From: Rossellomorea orangium
GTDB lineage: Bacteria > Bacillota > Bacilli > Bacillales > Bacillaceae_B
Assembly (NCBI RefSeq): GCF_019334305.1
Contig: NZ_JAHWGH010000017.1
Coordinates: 372,001-436,000 of the forward strand
Length of the DNA: 64,000 bases
Direction of reading: 5' to 3'
Under the pieces are notes generated by a model, which did no database searches, was not told the origin of the DNA, and saw only the letters and a program-made list of their open reading frames with translations. Shown piece after piece: positions 1 to 8,750 of this stretch. Each line of letters begins with the position of its first letter. Within the stretch, counting starts at the first letter, position 1. A program made the translations under genes and the position numbers.

Positions 1-939
1 ATTAAACGGAGCGTCAGCTACCAATACGTAAATCACGTTACCCTTGTTGTCTATGGTTATTCGATTAGCACCAACGCTTCCGATTCCGCTTCCAGTTAAG
101 GAGGTTAAAAGCGTGTACGTCTGACCCTCGTCTTTCGAGACATAGAACCTAATATTGGCGTTTGTTGAGGAATACACCGCGTTAATTATCCAGCCGTTAG
201 CGAGTTGGACGGATTTTCTTGGACCTTGAATAGACGATTCATACCCGTTGACTATCGTCGGGTCGATGACCACCGGATATACCCTTTCAGCAGCCGTCAT
301 CCATTCATAGCTAACGATGATGTCGAACATCATTTCCCCCTCATCGTCAAACCATACGCGATACTTTCCGTATACTACTTCTCTATCAAACGCAGAATCG
401 AACGCAACAACTTGAGGTAGCTCGAAGACCAGTTTATCTCCGTCAAATATCTGAATACCGCCGGTAGTTTCGAAAGGGTTGATTCGCTCAACTCCCTCCG
501 CGAATATTTTCAAGTCATCGTCGAACTTCATTTTTCCGCCAACCGCAAAGTCCACACTGCCGAACATCCACGGAGACGGATCCGGCTGAAAACCTTGTAT
601 TAATATTTGATGCTTCAGTCGGTCGTTTTCTTGAATGAACCAATCGTCAACATCCGGCATTGAACGGTTATATCTCGCATAATTAGCCTTGATCTCCAAA
701 GGGACTTCTTGCACCGTATACACTACTTCTTCAAATCCCGTTGAGTCGATGTAACGCATATCGCGAGGCGTCCATGATATTCGTCTATCATTACTAACGA
801 ATACAACTTCGTTTCCTTCCTGGTAAAACTCGGACTTTACGTTTCCGTTGTCCGCTAAAAAGAACCCCGGTGAAATGGGGTAGATAGCGTTATCAAGACT
901 GCTTACATTACCTTCCTCTTCTCTAACGATAATGCTCAC
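1..939 (-). CDS. Phage tail/distal structural protein, 3' end outside window
   Basis: Open frame continuing past the left edge; 313 codons are visible. A GTG at 937-939 is the likely start, preceded by a strong AGGAGG site. Near the visible end a segment reading SKDEGQTYT resembles an Asp-box (BNR) turn of beta-propellers, common in distal tail and receptor-binding proteins. It lies downstream of the tape measure gene, where distal tail and baseplate genes sit in siphophages. Placement plus the Asp-box suggest a tail-tip or host-recognition role; the exact product is unknown. Confidence 0.7.
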   Translation of the reverse strand, partial: MSIIVREEEGNVSSLDNAIYPISPGFFLADNGNVKSEFYQEGNEVVFVSNDRRISWTPRDMRYIDSTGFEEVVYTVQEVPLEIKANYARYNRSMPDVDDWFIQENDRLKHQILIQGFQPDPSPWMFGSVDFAVGGKMKFDDDLKIFAEGVERINPFETTGGIQIFDGDKLVFELPQVVAFDSAFDREVVYGKYRVWFDDEGEMMFDIIVSYEWMTAAERVYPVVIDPTIVNGYESSIQGPRKSVQLANGWIINAVYSSTNANIRFYVSKDEGQTYTLLTSLTGSGIGSVGANRITIDNKGNVIYVLVADAPFN

Positions 940-971
940 GAAAACCCTCCTTTCTTAAATAGTTTTCCGCC

Positions 972-1283
972 CTAATTATATTCCTGCGATAAATCGAGCA
1001 GACCCGTTTCCTCGTCCATGTTAACCGTTAAAATAGACCCGTCTGACATCCGATAAGTTAACGGATATAGGCCGTCTTGCGCCGTTGCGATGCGATTAAT
1101 GTACCACTGATCCCACGGCTGGTAATAAGTATCAACATACGTGTTGTGGGCGATTGAAAAAATCTTCAACGTCTCGACCGGAATCAATTCTGCGCCAGGT
1201 TGGTTCGGACTCGAAAGTCGTTGCCCTCCTCGCATGATTGATCCGTCTACTAATTGCGCTTGCCAGTAGGTTGCGTCTTTCAT
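972..1283 (-). CDS. Small tail-module protein, unknown function
   Basis: 103 residues, ATG preceded by GGAGG with good spacing. Soluble, rich in Tyr, Trp and Asp, with no membrane segment or recognised motif. It lies between the tape measure gene and the large distal tail gene, so a tail accessory or distal tail role is likely by position only. Confidence 0.7.
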   Translation of the reverse strand: MKDATYWQAQLVDGSIMRGGQRLSSPNQPGAELIPVETLKIFSIAHNTYVDTYYQPWDQWYINRIATAQDGLYPLTYRMSDGSILTVNMDEETGLLDLSQEYN

Positions 1284-1298
1284 AAATATTCGTCCTCC

Positions 1299-3572
1299 TT
1301 ATTTTCGCCAAGTACCGCCAGTTCTGTTTGCGATTTGCTGGTCGGCGTAAAGTTTCCGATTAATGTCCGGATATACCGTTTCTGCGATTACCTTGCCGTC
1401 GAGTACGGATTGTACGACGATAGTCTGATTGCTTGCGTAACTTCCGACCGCACTCCCTCCGCTGTTTATACCGTAACTAACCGATTGCCTGCTTACGTTA
1501 GGCACCGCCGCGTTTGCCATCGCGCCTGCCATTTGTTGTATTCCGCCAATACCTCTACCAATCCCTACCGCAAATCCTTGCCAAGTATACTCACCTAACT
1601 GCATGAGTACACGTGAAGGAGAATGGATTCCAAGTAAGTCGCGGACTGCTTTAGGTATCGCGTTTACAATAGACTCGATCTTTGAAGTAACTGCGTCTTT
1701 CATTGAGCCTATGCCTTCAATAAAACCGCGGATAACGTCTTTTCCGATTTCAACTAGATCGATGTTACTGAAGAAACTTTCGATATTGTGCCAAATGTCC
1801 TCAGCGATCCCTTTTATAGCGTCCCATGCGCCTTCCCAATCGCCTTTTAATAGCGACATTCCTGCGTCGATTAAACCAACAACGAGGTCAATCCCAGAAC
1901 CGATTGTCACCTTCATGACTCCCCAAGCCATTTTGACAATTCCCTCGATAATCGGCCATACTGTTCGGAAGATCGTCTCGATAGCTGCCATTGCGACCGA
2001 AATTGTCAGCTTAATTCCTTCGAACGCATTTTTCACGAAGGTCATAATCGCCGAGCCGTGTTTGTTCCAGAGCCCTTGAAATTTCGCAAGTTGCTCTCCG
2101 CCAAATGCCACGACTGCCGACATGACTTTTTTCGTTATATCAGATATAAACTCCACCGCTTTATTCCATGCGTTTTTAATCCAAGCCCATGCCGAGTCAA
2201 CCATCGCTCGAAACCAGTCGACTTTGTTGTATGCTACGACAAGTGCGGCGCCGATTAATGCAAGCGCCGTAACGACTCCGCCAATAATTGCGATAGTAGT
2301 AAGCATTGCTGAAACGGTTGTGCCGAGCGCCACTGCAATTGCGCCTAGTCCGGACATAAGCGCCGGCAAAAGCGAAATCATTATCATTATCGGTCCAGCG
2401 ATTAACATGAACGCCGAGGTTAGCGCAGCCATAATCGCCAGCGTCGTCTTCGTGCCTTCGCTTAGTCCGTTGAACCAATTGACGAGTCCTTGGACTGCCG
2501 TAGCAAGCCATTTAACAACAGGCAATAGCGCCGTGCCGATCGAAATAGCCATCGCCTCGAGTCCGGACTTCAAAATCGTAAGTTGCCCGTTGAGGTTATT
2601 CAGTTGTTGCTCCGCGATGGTTTGAGCCGTGCCGCCTGCGTTCTGTAGTTCGCCTGTGAACGTTTGAAGCGTTGCTGGACCGGCGTCTAGTAACGTCAGC
2701 ATCGCCTTCATTGATTCTGCGCCAAATATCGTGCTGATTGCGTGAAGCTTTTGTTGCTCCGTCAATCCGGCAGTCGCCGTTTGAAGGTTCGTCATTACTC
2801 CGCTAAGAGGCAACATTTTACCTTGCGAATCAAACGCGTTGAACCCGAGTTGCTGCATTAGTTCCGACGCCTCTTTTGTTGGCGAAGCTAATCGCGTCAA
2901 GGACATCGAAAGACTCGTACCCGCTTGCGCTCCTTGAATTCCAGAATTTCCAAGGATACCGGCTGCCGCTGCGACTTCCTCTAACGATATGCCCATTGCG
3001 TTTGCCGTTGGGGCAACATATCGCATTGTATCTCCTAGCATCTGCAGGTCTACGTTCGAACTCGTAAATGTCTTCGTTAATACGTCAGCGACTCTCGCAG
3101 TCTCACCGGCCTGCAATCCGAATCCGCTTAGGATGTTCGACGTGATATCCGCCGTTGTTCCGAGGTCGGTTTGACCGGCTGCGGCTGCGTTGAGTAGTCC
3201 CGGCATTGCCGCGATAATTTCCGACGTCTTATACCCTGCCATGGCGAGATACTGTTGCGCTTCTGCCGCTTGCGTTGCCGAATATGACGTCTTAGCGCCC
3301 ATCTCCTGCGCATTGGCTGTAAGTCGCTTTAGTTCGTCCGCAGACGCACCGCTCAGCGCCCCAACTCGACTCATCGCCGACTCGAAGTCCGCCGCGACTT
3401 TTACCGTTGCGCCTAGCCCGATTGCCCCTGCCGCTCCTGCCGCAGTGAGTGCTGCGCCAACCTTTCCGATCGAATCGAACGCCTTCTTCGTTGTGGAATT
3501 CAGACTGCCCATCGTTTTCGAGAAGTCGTCAATGGCGCTTATCTTAAACGAAATTCCCAATCCGTCAGCCAT
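1299..3572 (-). CDS. Tail tape measure protein
   Basis: 757 residues. The N-terminal half has the Ala/Gly-rich region of TP901-type tape measure proteins (for example GASADELKRLTANAQEMGAK and repeated ALSG/AAAAG stretches). Residues around 370-450 form several strongly hydrophobic segments, and the C-terminal part is amphipathic with Trp-rich repeats. The protein sets tail length; this one is short for the family, implying a tail of roughly 110 nm by the usual 0.15 nm per residue rule. Its start overlaps the end of the chaperone frame, and it lies just downstream of the frameshifted tail chaperone, the canonical order. Confidence 0.93.
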   Translation of the reverse strand: MADGLGISFKISAIDDFSKTMGSLNSTTKKAFDSIGKVGAALTAAGAAGAIGLGATVKVAADFESAMSRVGALSGASADELKRLTANAQEMGAKTSYSATQAAEAQQYLAMAGYKTSEIIAAMPGLLNAAAAGQTDLGTTADITSNILSGFGLQAGETARVADVLTKTFTSSNVDLQMLGDTMRYVAPTANAMGISLEEVAAAAGILGNSGIQGAQAGTSLSMSLTRLASPTKEASELMQQLGFNAFDSQGKMLPLSGVMTNLQTATAGLTEQQKLHAISTIFGAESMKAMLTLLDAGPATLQTFTGELQNAGGTAQTIAEQQLNNLNGQLTILKSGLEAMAISIGTALLPVVKWLATAVQGLVNWFNGLSEGTKTTLAIMAALTSAFMLIAGPIMIMISLLPALMSGLGAIAVALGTTVSAMLTTIAIIGGVVTALALIGAALVVAYNKVDWFRAMVDSAWAWIKNAWNKAVEFISDITKKVMSAVVAFGGEQLAKFQGLWNKHGSAIMTFVKNAFEGIKLTISVAMAAIETIFRTVWPIIEGIVKMAWGVMKVTIGSGIDLVVGLIDAGMSLLKGDWEGAWDAIKGIAEDIWHNIESFFSNIDLVEIGKDVIRGFIEGIGSMKDAVTSKIESIVNAIPKAVRDLLGIHSPSRVLMQLGEYTWQGFAVGIGRGIGGIQQMAGAMANAAVPNVSRQSVSYGINSGGSAVGSYASNQTIVVQSVLDGKVIAETVYPDINRKLYADQQIANRTGGTWRK

Positions 3573-4253
3573 GCTTGCTCACCGTCCTTCCTAACGTGCT
3601 TTCTAAGTCCGCTAGAGTCGCACGTTTTTCTTCTATAGAAACGACCTTCCGCGATCGTTGTTTTCCGTCTTTATCCTTGCCGAGTAATTTGTCCGCAGAT
3701 GGCGGTTTCTTGACATGCGCTGAAATGACCCACGAAGCGAGCTGAGCCGTCCGTTGCCATTCGATGTCCTGGCGCAGTTTGAATCCGTCCATCATGTTGC
3801 GAAACTCTCTCGGCGTTGTGTCCCAAAACTGTTCCGGATGGAGGTCGAGGTAGCCGAATGCTTGCGTCATGAGTTCGTCGTAATCGAGCGAACCCCAACC
3901 TCCGTTTAGTTTTTTGCTTCTTCGTCCGTGCCTTCTGCGTCCACATTGACGCCCTTAAGTACCTTCGATTCTTCGATTGCCGACTTCATTTTTTCGCTGA
4001 GGTCTTGAAGCGTCAGTTCCTCGTTTTCGATTGCGTCTTCGATCATGTCGTCGACTTTATTTAGCGTGAACTTTTCCTTGCGTAAGCACGCCCAAATCAG
4101 CACGGATACTTCGTTAAGTCCTCCGCGATTGATCTCTTCCTCGAATACCTTCTGAATCGATTTACCGTAGTGTCCTTCGAGTGCTTTCAGCGACTTAAAC
4201 GTGAAGCGCAATTCCCTCGCTTTTCCGCCTAGTTCGATTGTTGTGTTAGCCAT
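3565..4253 (-). CDS. Tail assembly chaperone GT fusion made by -1 frameshift
   Basis: If ribosomes slip -1 at A AAA AAC (3909-3915), the upstream frame (4253-3912) continues as KLNGGWGSLDYDEL and then into the 101-residue frame starting MTQAFGYLDLHPEQFW, ending at 3565. The predicted product is about 229 residues. The G/GT pair between tail tube and tape measure genes is a hallmark of long-tailed phages; the T part loads chaperone onto the tape measure protein. The reading frames join without any stop, which was checked codon by codon. Confidence 0.85.
3906..4253 (-). CDS. Tail assembly chaperone G (unshifted product)
   Basis: 115 residues, acidic and helical, starting MANTTIELGGKARELRF, which matches the small tail assembly chaperones of Gram-positive siphophages. 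It terminates at a TAA directly after the slippery heptamer. Most ribosomes should make this product, with a minority continuing into the GT fusion. It lies between the major tail protein and the tape measure gene. Confidence 0.85.
   Translation of the reverse strand: MANTTIELGGKARELRFTFKSLKALEGHYGKSIQKVFEEEINRGGLNEVSVLIWACLRKEKFTLNKVDDMIEDAIENEELTLQDLSEKMKSAIEESKVLKGVNVDAEGTDEEAKN
3909..3915 (-). promoter_or_regulatory. Programmed -1 frameshift slippery heptamer A AAA AAC
   Basis: On the minus strand the end of the G frame reads GCA AAA AAC TAA. A AAA AAC fits the X XXY YYZ rule and is the same type used in other phage G/GT pairs. Slippage avoids the TAA one codon later. Confidence 0.85.
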
Positions 4254-4271
4254 TCGCCATTCCTCCTCGTA

Positions 4272-4303
4272 TTAATAAAGAAAGCGAGCCCGTGAGGACC
4301 CGC
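4272..4303 (-). terminator. Intrinsic terminator between major tail protein and chaperone genes
   Basis: Minus strand GCGGGTCC-TCAC-GGGCTCGC forms an eight-pair stem with two G-U pairs, followed by TTTCTTTATT. Placed directly after the tail tube gene, it would let tube protein be made in excess over chaperone and tape measure. Confidence 0.7.
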
Positions 4304-4310
4304 CAATTTT

Positions 4311-4721
4311 TTATGCGCCCGGTGATTTCGTGTACTGACCTTTACCGTTAAGAGTCACGGAATACGTCGCTGAATCATCGTAAGGTGCTTCGTTGCTGAA
4401 GTCCGTGATAATCGCTTCGCCTTCGTACTTCGATCCGCCCGCAGTTTCCCAGCGAACTAATACGATGCCCTTGTTGTCGAATGCGTTTTCGAGCGCTTGG
4501 TAGCCTGCGTCATCCTCGACAAGCAGTCCGTCGGCTTCGATTGACCACGATGCGATTCCGTAGTCTTCGTCCTTGAAACCATAATTGTCTTTTGAAGTGA
4601 GGTCGATTGTATCAGTTGAACGATTAAAAGTACCTCCACGCTGGCCTGCTACCTTAGTGTAAAGCGGTGTTTCTTCTGTACCTGTATTAATATAAAGTAA
4701 AAAATTTACTCCTCTTGCCAT
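4311..4721 (-). CDS. Major tail (tube) protein, TP901-1-like
   Basis: 136 residues beginning MARGVNFLLYINTGTEETPL, characteristic of the TP901-1/phi13 major tail protein family: early NTG-type loop, then TFNRSTDTIDLTSKDNYGF and a C-terminal beta region ending in a GKG turn. It polymerises into the tail tube. Its start overlaps the last 16 bases of the HNH gene inserted upstream. Confidence 0.92.
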   Translation of the reverse strand: MARGVNFLLYINTGTEETPLYTKVAGQRGGTFNRSTDTIDLTSKDNYGFKDEDYGIASWSIEADGLLVEDDAGYQALENAFDNKGIVLVRWETAGGSKYEGEAIITDFSNEAPYDDSATYSVTLNGKGQYTKSPGA

Positions 4722-5506
4722 TTGTCAAGCACCCCTTTTAATGTTTTGTTAATAGAAAAAGCACCCTTGAAATAGGTGCCTTTGCCTTTGAAATATTCTT
4801 CTAATTGGGTAAAATCATTACTTTTTGTACCAAAGGTGTTGTGGAAGCTCCCTGATATTTTTGGGTTATGGCAATTCCTGCACATTGTTATCCCGTTATC
4901 AACCTCGAATCTCTGATGGTGATTGTTTGAGAAATTGAGGATGTGGTGTGCTTCTAAATTTCCACCGGTGTTATCCCCACAACATTGACAAGTGAAATTG
5001 TCTTTTTCAAATACCTTCTTACGCCAATTCGCGTACTCTATCGTTCTTCTTGCTCGCTGAGATTCGGTGTGGAAACCACCTTTCCAACAGTGATGGTTCT
5101 CGCCTCTGTATTTTTGAGATAGCAATTCTCTCGCACACTTCGGACACCCTCGGCGTTGTTGAATATTGTTAAGCGTAGAGGTCTGAACCTCTTCCGGATG
5201 GTTTAAGCAGCGATAATCTAACGGCTTTGCATTCCCGAAATATTCTTCGCTTACCAATTTGCATCCATTTTCCGCAAGAATACGCCTAACGTCTTCAATA
5301 CTGTGACGTCTTTCCTCAGCCTTGCAATACTTGCAACGATGTCCTGCATTGAGATTCCCGTATGACATTCTCGAAATAGCTTCCGGATGTTTGTCGCACT
5401 TGTATTCTAAGGAGTATCGCATCCCTCTATATTCGTTACTAATCAACGTATATCCATGACTGCGAAACTGCTCCCGTATAAACTCAATACTGTGCTTTTT
5501 AGGCAT
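4706..5506 (-). CDS. HNH homing-type endonuclease with zinc-binding repeats
   Basis: 266 residues from ATG 5506 (GGGGGAT ribosome site); a longer frame upstream overlaps the previous gene and lacks support. Two N-terminal repeats of about 55 residues end in GHRCKYC and GCPKC, as in nuclease-associated zinc modules, followed by an HNH core (CQCCGDN ... LEAHHILNF ... CRNCHN). It is wedged between the tail terminator and major tail genes and overlaps the latter, the usual site type for free-standing homing endonucleases. It differs in architecture from the other three HNH genes here. Confidence 0.88.
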   Translation of the reverse strand: MPKKHSIEFIREQFRSHGYTLISNEYRGMRYSLEYKCDKHPEAISRMSYGNLNAGHRCKYCKAEERRHSIEDVRRILAENGCKLVSEEYFGNAKPLDYRCLNHPEEVQTSTLNNIQQRRGCPKCARELLSQKYRGENHHCWKGGFHTESQRARRTIEYANWRKKVFEKDNFTCQCCGDNTGGNLEAHHILNFSNNHHQRFEVDNGITMCRNCHNPKISGSFHNTFGTKSNDFTQLEEYFKGKGTYFKGAFSINKTLKGVLDKWQEE

Positions 5507-5516
5507 CCGGATCCCC

Positions 5517-5975
5517 CTATTGTTTGAATGTGTTCTCGCCGTTCTTGACCTGCACATATACCTCAATATCGAAATACAACCGATGCTTCCCCGTCTCATC
5601 CGACGCCGACTCAACCGGCATTGGAGTCGCAGCTAAAACATCGCAATAAAAAAAGCCGGCTTCCGTTGGTGGAAACTGACTCGTATTTAATAACGTGATA
5701 TTCGGTTGAAGTAGCGCCTGCCTTATCGAATCCTCAAGCCGTGACCTTTGCGAAACTGAGTCCGCATAGAGTCCGACTTGAAAGCGATAAGTTGTTTCGT
5801 AGTATGATCGTTCCTTTGCGATGACGTTCGTGTTCGCCTGCATTTGCTCGACCGATGCGAACGGTTTAGCCCGACCGGTCAGCGATACACCGTCGTACAT
5901 CCACACTACGTCGTTCAGTTCGTCGACATCCGCCTTTAGATGCGCGATAATCGAGTATGTGATTTCGTGTAACAT
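5517..5975 (-). CDS. Tail completion/terminator protein (DUF3168-like)
   Basis: 152 residues, start preceded by AGGAGGG. The opening MLHEITYSIIAHLKADVDEL and the later VGLYADSVSQRSRLEDSIR segment fit the DUF3168 family, which caps the tail tube at the head-proximal end. Position between the gp10-like connector and the tail tube gene agrees. Downstream it is followed by an inserted HNH gene. Confidence 0.78.
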   Translation of the reverse strand: MLHEITYSIIAHLKADVDELNDVVWMYDGVSLTGRAKPFASVEQMQANTNVIAKERSYYETTYRFQVGLYADSVSQRSRLEDSIRQALLQPNITLLNTSQFPPTEAGFFYCDVLAATPMPVESASDETGKHRLYFDIEVYVQVKNGENTFKQ

Positions 5976-5986
5976 TGTCCGCCCTC

Positions 5987-6346
5987 CTAATCGTCAAGGC
6001 CTCGAATTGCGTCTTGTATTTCACGGCGAAAAGGTTCACGGCCATTCCAGAGCGCCTTTCGGAAGTAGCCTTTTTTCGTCGCGTGTTCGTATTCCTGGCG
6101 CTGTGCATACGGCATGTTTGAACCGATTGTGCGAGCGAGCTTGGCCGGGCGTCCGTAAAGGTGAATCGAACGCTTCAAGTTACCGTCCTTATACGGAGCG
6201 TTTTCCTTGGCCTCGTTCGCTATCCGGACCGCATTGGCTTCCACAATGTTATCGAGTTCCTGCTCAAGCTGACGTGCGCCCTCACGCCCTAACTGACGCA
6301 ACACTTCCTCGAGCCCTTGTACGTTAGCTCCGATTCTTCTCGCCAT
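5987..6346 (-). CDS. HK97 gp10-like head-tail connector
   Basis: 119 residues with the family pattern: helical N-terminus (VLRQLGREGARQLEQELDNI), then ENAPYKDGNLKRSIHL, matching the APxDTGxLRxSI-type signature of gp10-like proteins. It acts at the neck between head and tail. The start is coupled to the upstream stop. Confidence 0.85.
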   Translation of the reverse strand: MARRIGANVQGLEEVLRQLGREGARQLEQELDNIVEANAVRIANEAKENAPYKDGNLKRSIHLYGRPAKLARTIGSNMPYAQRQEYEHATKKGYFRKALWNGREPFRREIQDAIRGLDD

Positions 6347-6347
6347 C

Positions 6348-6731
6348 TTACGTCACCTGCCTTGCGACACACTCGTAACGATTCGGGTCGCCGAGCCCTT
6401 TTTCATCGATTGCGATAAGCTCATACGCCACGCCTTGCCGGATGATGCGCTCCACGTCGCCGAGCGTAGCCGTCGAGGGAATCGTCACCTTGATGTCGTT
6501 CTGCATGAGTTCCACGCCGCCGATTACGTCTCGGTCTCCGTTCGCTACCGTCGAGTATTCCTTCCACACTACCTCAACGATTTCGGGCGATTGAGTGTCG
6601 CCGGTTGATTCGCCAGTCCACGGATCCTCGGCGCCTGGTACGATGTGAATCAGCGTGACCGGTTCGGTGCGGTTAGCGAGAATTTCCGACCGGTTGGATT
6701 TGATGAATTCGATGTCTTGTTCCGTTAACAT
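6348..6731 (-). CDS. Head closure/head-tail joining protein
   Basis: 127 residues from ATG 6731, which has AAGGTG six bases upstream; the longer frame to 6803 has no ribosome site and overlaps a rightward promoter. The beta-rich body with GGVELMQNDIKVTIPSTATL and YELIAIDEKG is typical of SPP1 gp16-like stopper proteins. Order connector, closure, gp10-like, tail terminator is standard. Confidence 0.75.
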   Translation of the reverse strand: MLTEQDIEFIKSNRSEILANRTEPVTLIHIVPGAEDPWTGESTGDTQSPEIVEVVWKEYSTVANGDRDVIGGVELMQNDIKVTIPSTATLGDVERIIRQGVAYELIAIDEKGLGDPNRYECVARQVT

Positions 6732-6771
6732 TAGCGCACCTTCTTTCGTGTATAATTTCGTGAATAAACCG

Positions 6772-6800
6772 TTGACAATTGAAAATACTATTGTTATAAT
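6772..6800 (+). promoter_or_regulatory. Consensus sigma-A promoter for rightward cargo gene
   Basis: TTGACA (6772-6777), 17-base spacer, TATAAT (6795-6800): both boxes are perfect. It points right, against the surrounding structural operon, and lies 33 bases before the ATG at 6834. Confidence 0.93.
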
Positions 6801-6833
6801 CAAATTAACAAATAAGAAAACGGAGTGATCGTA

Positions 6834-7115
6834 ATGAATATCGAATTTGACGTTAGACCATCCGCAATGCTAGGTAAATCTAAAATCGAAGGATACATCA
6901 ACGAAGAAATTAAGTTCTCCGCGATGATTCCAGACGAAGGAAAGTGTGAGCATGGTGTATTCGGTACTAAACTTTCCGCTTTAGAAATCGAAGGCGTTTG
7001 TGACTACTGGGAACAAGATGGTTGGTTATCTGCTCCTAAACAAGAAGATTTAGCGCTTGTTAAGGAAGTTGTTAACTACCTTCTTAAGAACATTCGACAA
7101 ATCGGCGTCAGATAA
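6834..7115 (+). CDS. Small isolated rightward gene (DUF7678-like), probable moron
   Basis: 93 residues from ATG 6834, with GGAGTGAT upstream; an in-frame GTG at 6825 overlaps that site and is less likely. The pattern KIEGYINEEIKFSAMIPDEG followed by HGVFGTKLSALEIEG resembles the small DUF7678-type proteins of Gram-positive phages, a tentative match. It has its own perfect host promoter and opposes its neighbours, so it is probably expressed from the prophage in lysogens. Its last 8 bases overlap the convergent 50-codon gene at 7108-7260. Function unknown; superinfection exclusion or another lysogenic conversion role is a guess. Confidence 0.82.
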   Translation: MNIEFDVRPSAMLGKSKIEGYINEEIKFSAMIPDEGKCEHGVFGTKLSALEIEGVCDYWEQDGWLSAPKQEDLALVKEVVNYLLKNIRQIGVR

Positions 7116-7260
7116 TTTTCTTAAGTTTTTCAGGCAGGTCGTCATAACTATCGTACTTTGAAACCTCTTCGACGAAATCATAACGTTCCTTCACGCTCTG
7201 CCTTAACATTTTTTCGCTATTTAGTACCTTCGCGACTTTTCTGCTTAGTTGAACGTCCAT
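7108..7260 (-). CDS. Small charged protein, unknown function (50 codons)
   Basis: Starts at ATG 7260 in a TGATG overlap with the minor head gene stop and has a GGAGGAGG site, so translation is coupled. Rich in Lys, Glu and Asp with no hydrophobic segment. It converges with and overlaps the rightward gene by 8 bases. Confidence 0.7.
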   Translation of the reverse strand: MDVQLSRKVAKVLNSEKMLRQSVKERYDFVEEVSKYDSYDDLPEKLKKII

Positions 7261-8750
7261 CAGAATCCTCCTCCGTGACTTTCTCGTTGAATACGAAGCG
7301 ATGTACGGTTTAGTACGACTAGGTATTCAAAACCTGTTACGTCAATCGCGTCATACCCTCTCATAGTTGCAAACCTTCCGAAGTCTTTTATTAACAGCGT
7401 CTCGGCCTCAATTGCTTCTCTAGCTTTCTTTGATGTTGACTTCGCCATTTTTTCCGCCAACATATCCTCGTAGTCCATCATCTCGCCAAGTAATATGTCA
7501 TACTTGACTACCTTAGCGTCAGATTTTAAGGACATCCTCACAATATCGCCTTTCTTTCCAGCATACGATTGCGCCACTTTTTCAGCAGACTGTCCGTAAG
7601 CCGTATAAGTTCCATTTCCGTATGTTCCAAGACCTGCGAATAAGTCGCCATCTTTAAACTGTTCGGCAAACTTGGCGTTTGTGACTCCTCGGAAAATCTC
7701 ACGTTCGCCGTTCTGAATAAACTTGTCGAGTTCCGCCTTGCTTACTACGTTCCCTTTTCCGTCAAATCCTTGTTCTCTCAGTAGCGTCTTCAGCGCCTTA
7801 TCCTCTCCGCCATCATTCTGATTAAGTTTAACGTTAAGAATAGACGGGTCTTTGGCGACCTGATTGATTGCTTTCGATTTTCCTTGTTCGATCGGTTTAG
7901 CATTCACGGTTTTATTCGAAGAAGGTTTCGCCTTAGTTTCCGCGTTAATGTTGTCTTTCAATACATACGTAAACCAACTCGTGCAATTTACGTGAGGATT
8001 AAATACTTCGGGATCATCCGCTTTAAAAACGCCTTGCCCGAGTCCGTATTTATCCATCAGTTCCAACTGCGTACATCTATGCTCCGGACGATTCGCACGT
8101 CCGCGATGAATCTTAATCGCCTTCACTACCGGACTCTCTTGCGCAAAATAAGCCTCGCCGACACGTTGAGCCGTAGCCCCTTCCGTGACGACCAAGCGCC
8201 GAATCTTCCACGTTTCGTTGTCGTACACTCGTCGCACCGCCGCAATCATCGACGTTACATTTTCGCCTTTGATGATGCCCGACCGGAGCACTTTGTTGAG
8301 CGCATCCCGTTGGTCGCCCGCAAGGTTCCATACGCGATCACTCAGCACGAGCCCGTCGTCGCCGAACCGGTTGATAACATAGCGCAGTGTTCGTTCGTCG
8401 ATACGGTCGAACGCTACGCCTGCAATAGCCGCTGAGCCGACTGCCTGCGATAAGCCTGCCGCCGCGCCTTGCGTTGCAAACTCCGAGCTCTCGCGCACGA
8501 CTTGCTCCATCGCCACCATGCCCGTCTGCCTGACGCTTCGCTCAATCGATTCCAGGTCGCGCAGTAACGAATTGAGACGCTGACGTTTTATGATACCTTC
8601 GTCTGTTGCGTATTCTGCGAGTAGGTCGTTTAGTTCGAGGCGTACACGGCCGATTTCCTTGATTGCGAATTCCTGCTGCTTGGCGTTGAGCTTTCGGTAA
8701 TCAGTAGCGAGGTTTGCGAGGATGCGGTCGAGGCGCTCCTGATTCGTCAA
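7260..8750 (-). CDS. Minor head protein (SPP1 gp7-like) fused to ADP-ribosyltransferase-like domain
   Basis: 496 residues. The first ~270 fit the phage Mu F/SPP1 gp7 head morphogenesis family: long helices, then VTEGATAQRVGEAYFAQ and the Cys/His region EHRCTQLE ... FNPHVNCTSWFTYVL. After a Ser/Lys/Asn-rich linker, residues ~335-496 look like an ADP-ribosyltransferase: IFRGV (NAD-binding Arg), YGNGTYTAYGQSAEKVAQSY, and near the end FEYLVVLNRTSLRI in the position of the catalytic Glu strand. Gp7-type proteins enter the host with DNA, so the domain could act on host targets early in infection; that is inference. The second Glu of the classical ExE pair is not evident. Confidence 0.85.
   Translation of the reverse strand: MTNQERLDRILANLATDYRKLNAKQQEFAIKEIGRVRLELNDLLAEYATDEGIIKRQRLNSLLRDLESIERSVRQTGMVAMEQVVRESSEFATQGAAAGLSQAVGSAAIAGVAFDRIDERTLRYVINRFGDDGLVLSDRVWNLAGDQRDALNKVLRSGIIKGENVTSMIAAVRRVYDNETWKIRRLVVTEGATAQRVGEAYFAQESPVVKAIKIHRGRANRPEHRCTQLELMDKYGLGQGVFKADDPEVFNPHVNCTSWFTYVLKDNINAETKAKPSSNKTVNAKPIEQGKSKAINQVAKDPSILNVKLNQNDGGEDKALKTLLREQGFDGKGNVVSKAELDKFIQNGEREIFRGVTNAKFAEQFKDGDLFAGLGTYGNGTYTAYGQSAEKVAQSYAGKKGDIVRMSLKSDAKVVKYDILLGEMMDYEDMLAEKMAKSTSKKAREAIEAETLLIKDFGRFATMRGYDAIDVTGFEYLVVLNRTSLRIQRESHGGGF

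Noticed and set aside
205..420. Plus-strand 71-codon frame
   Set aside because: Shadow of the distal tail gene, without its own ribosome site or promoter.
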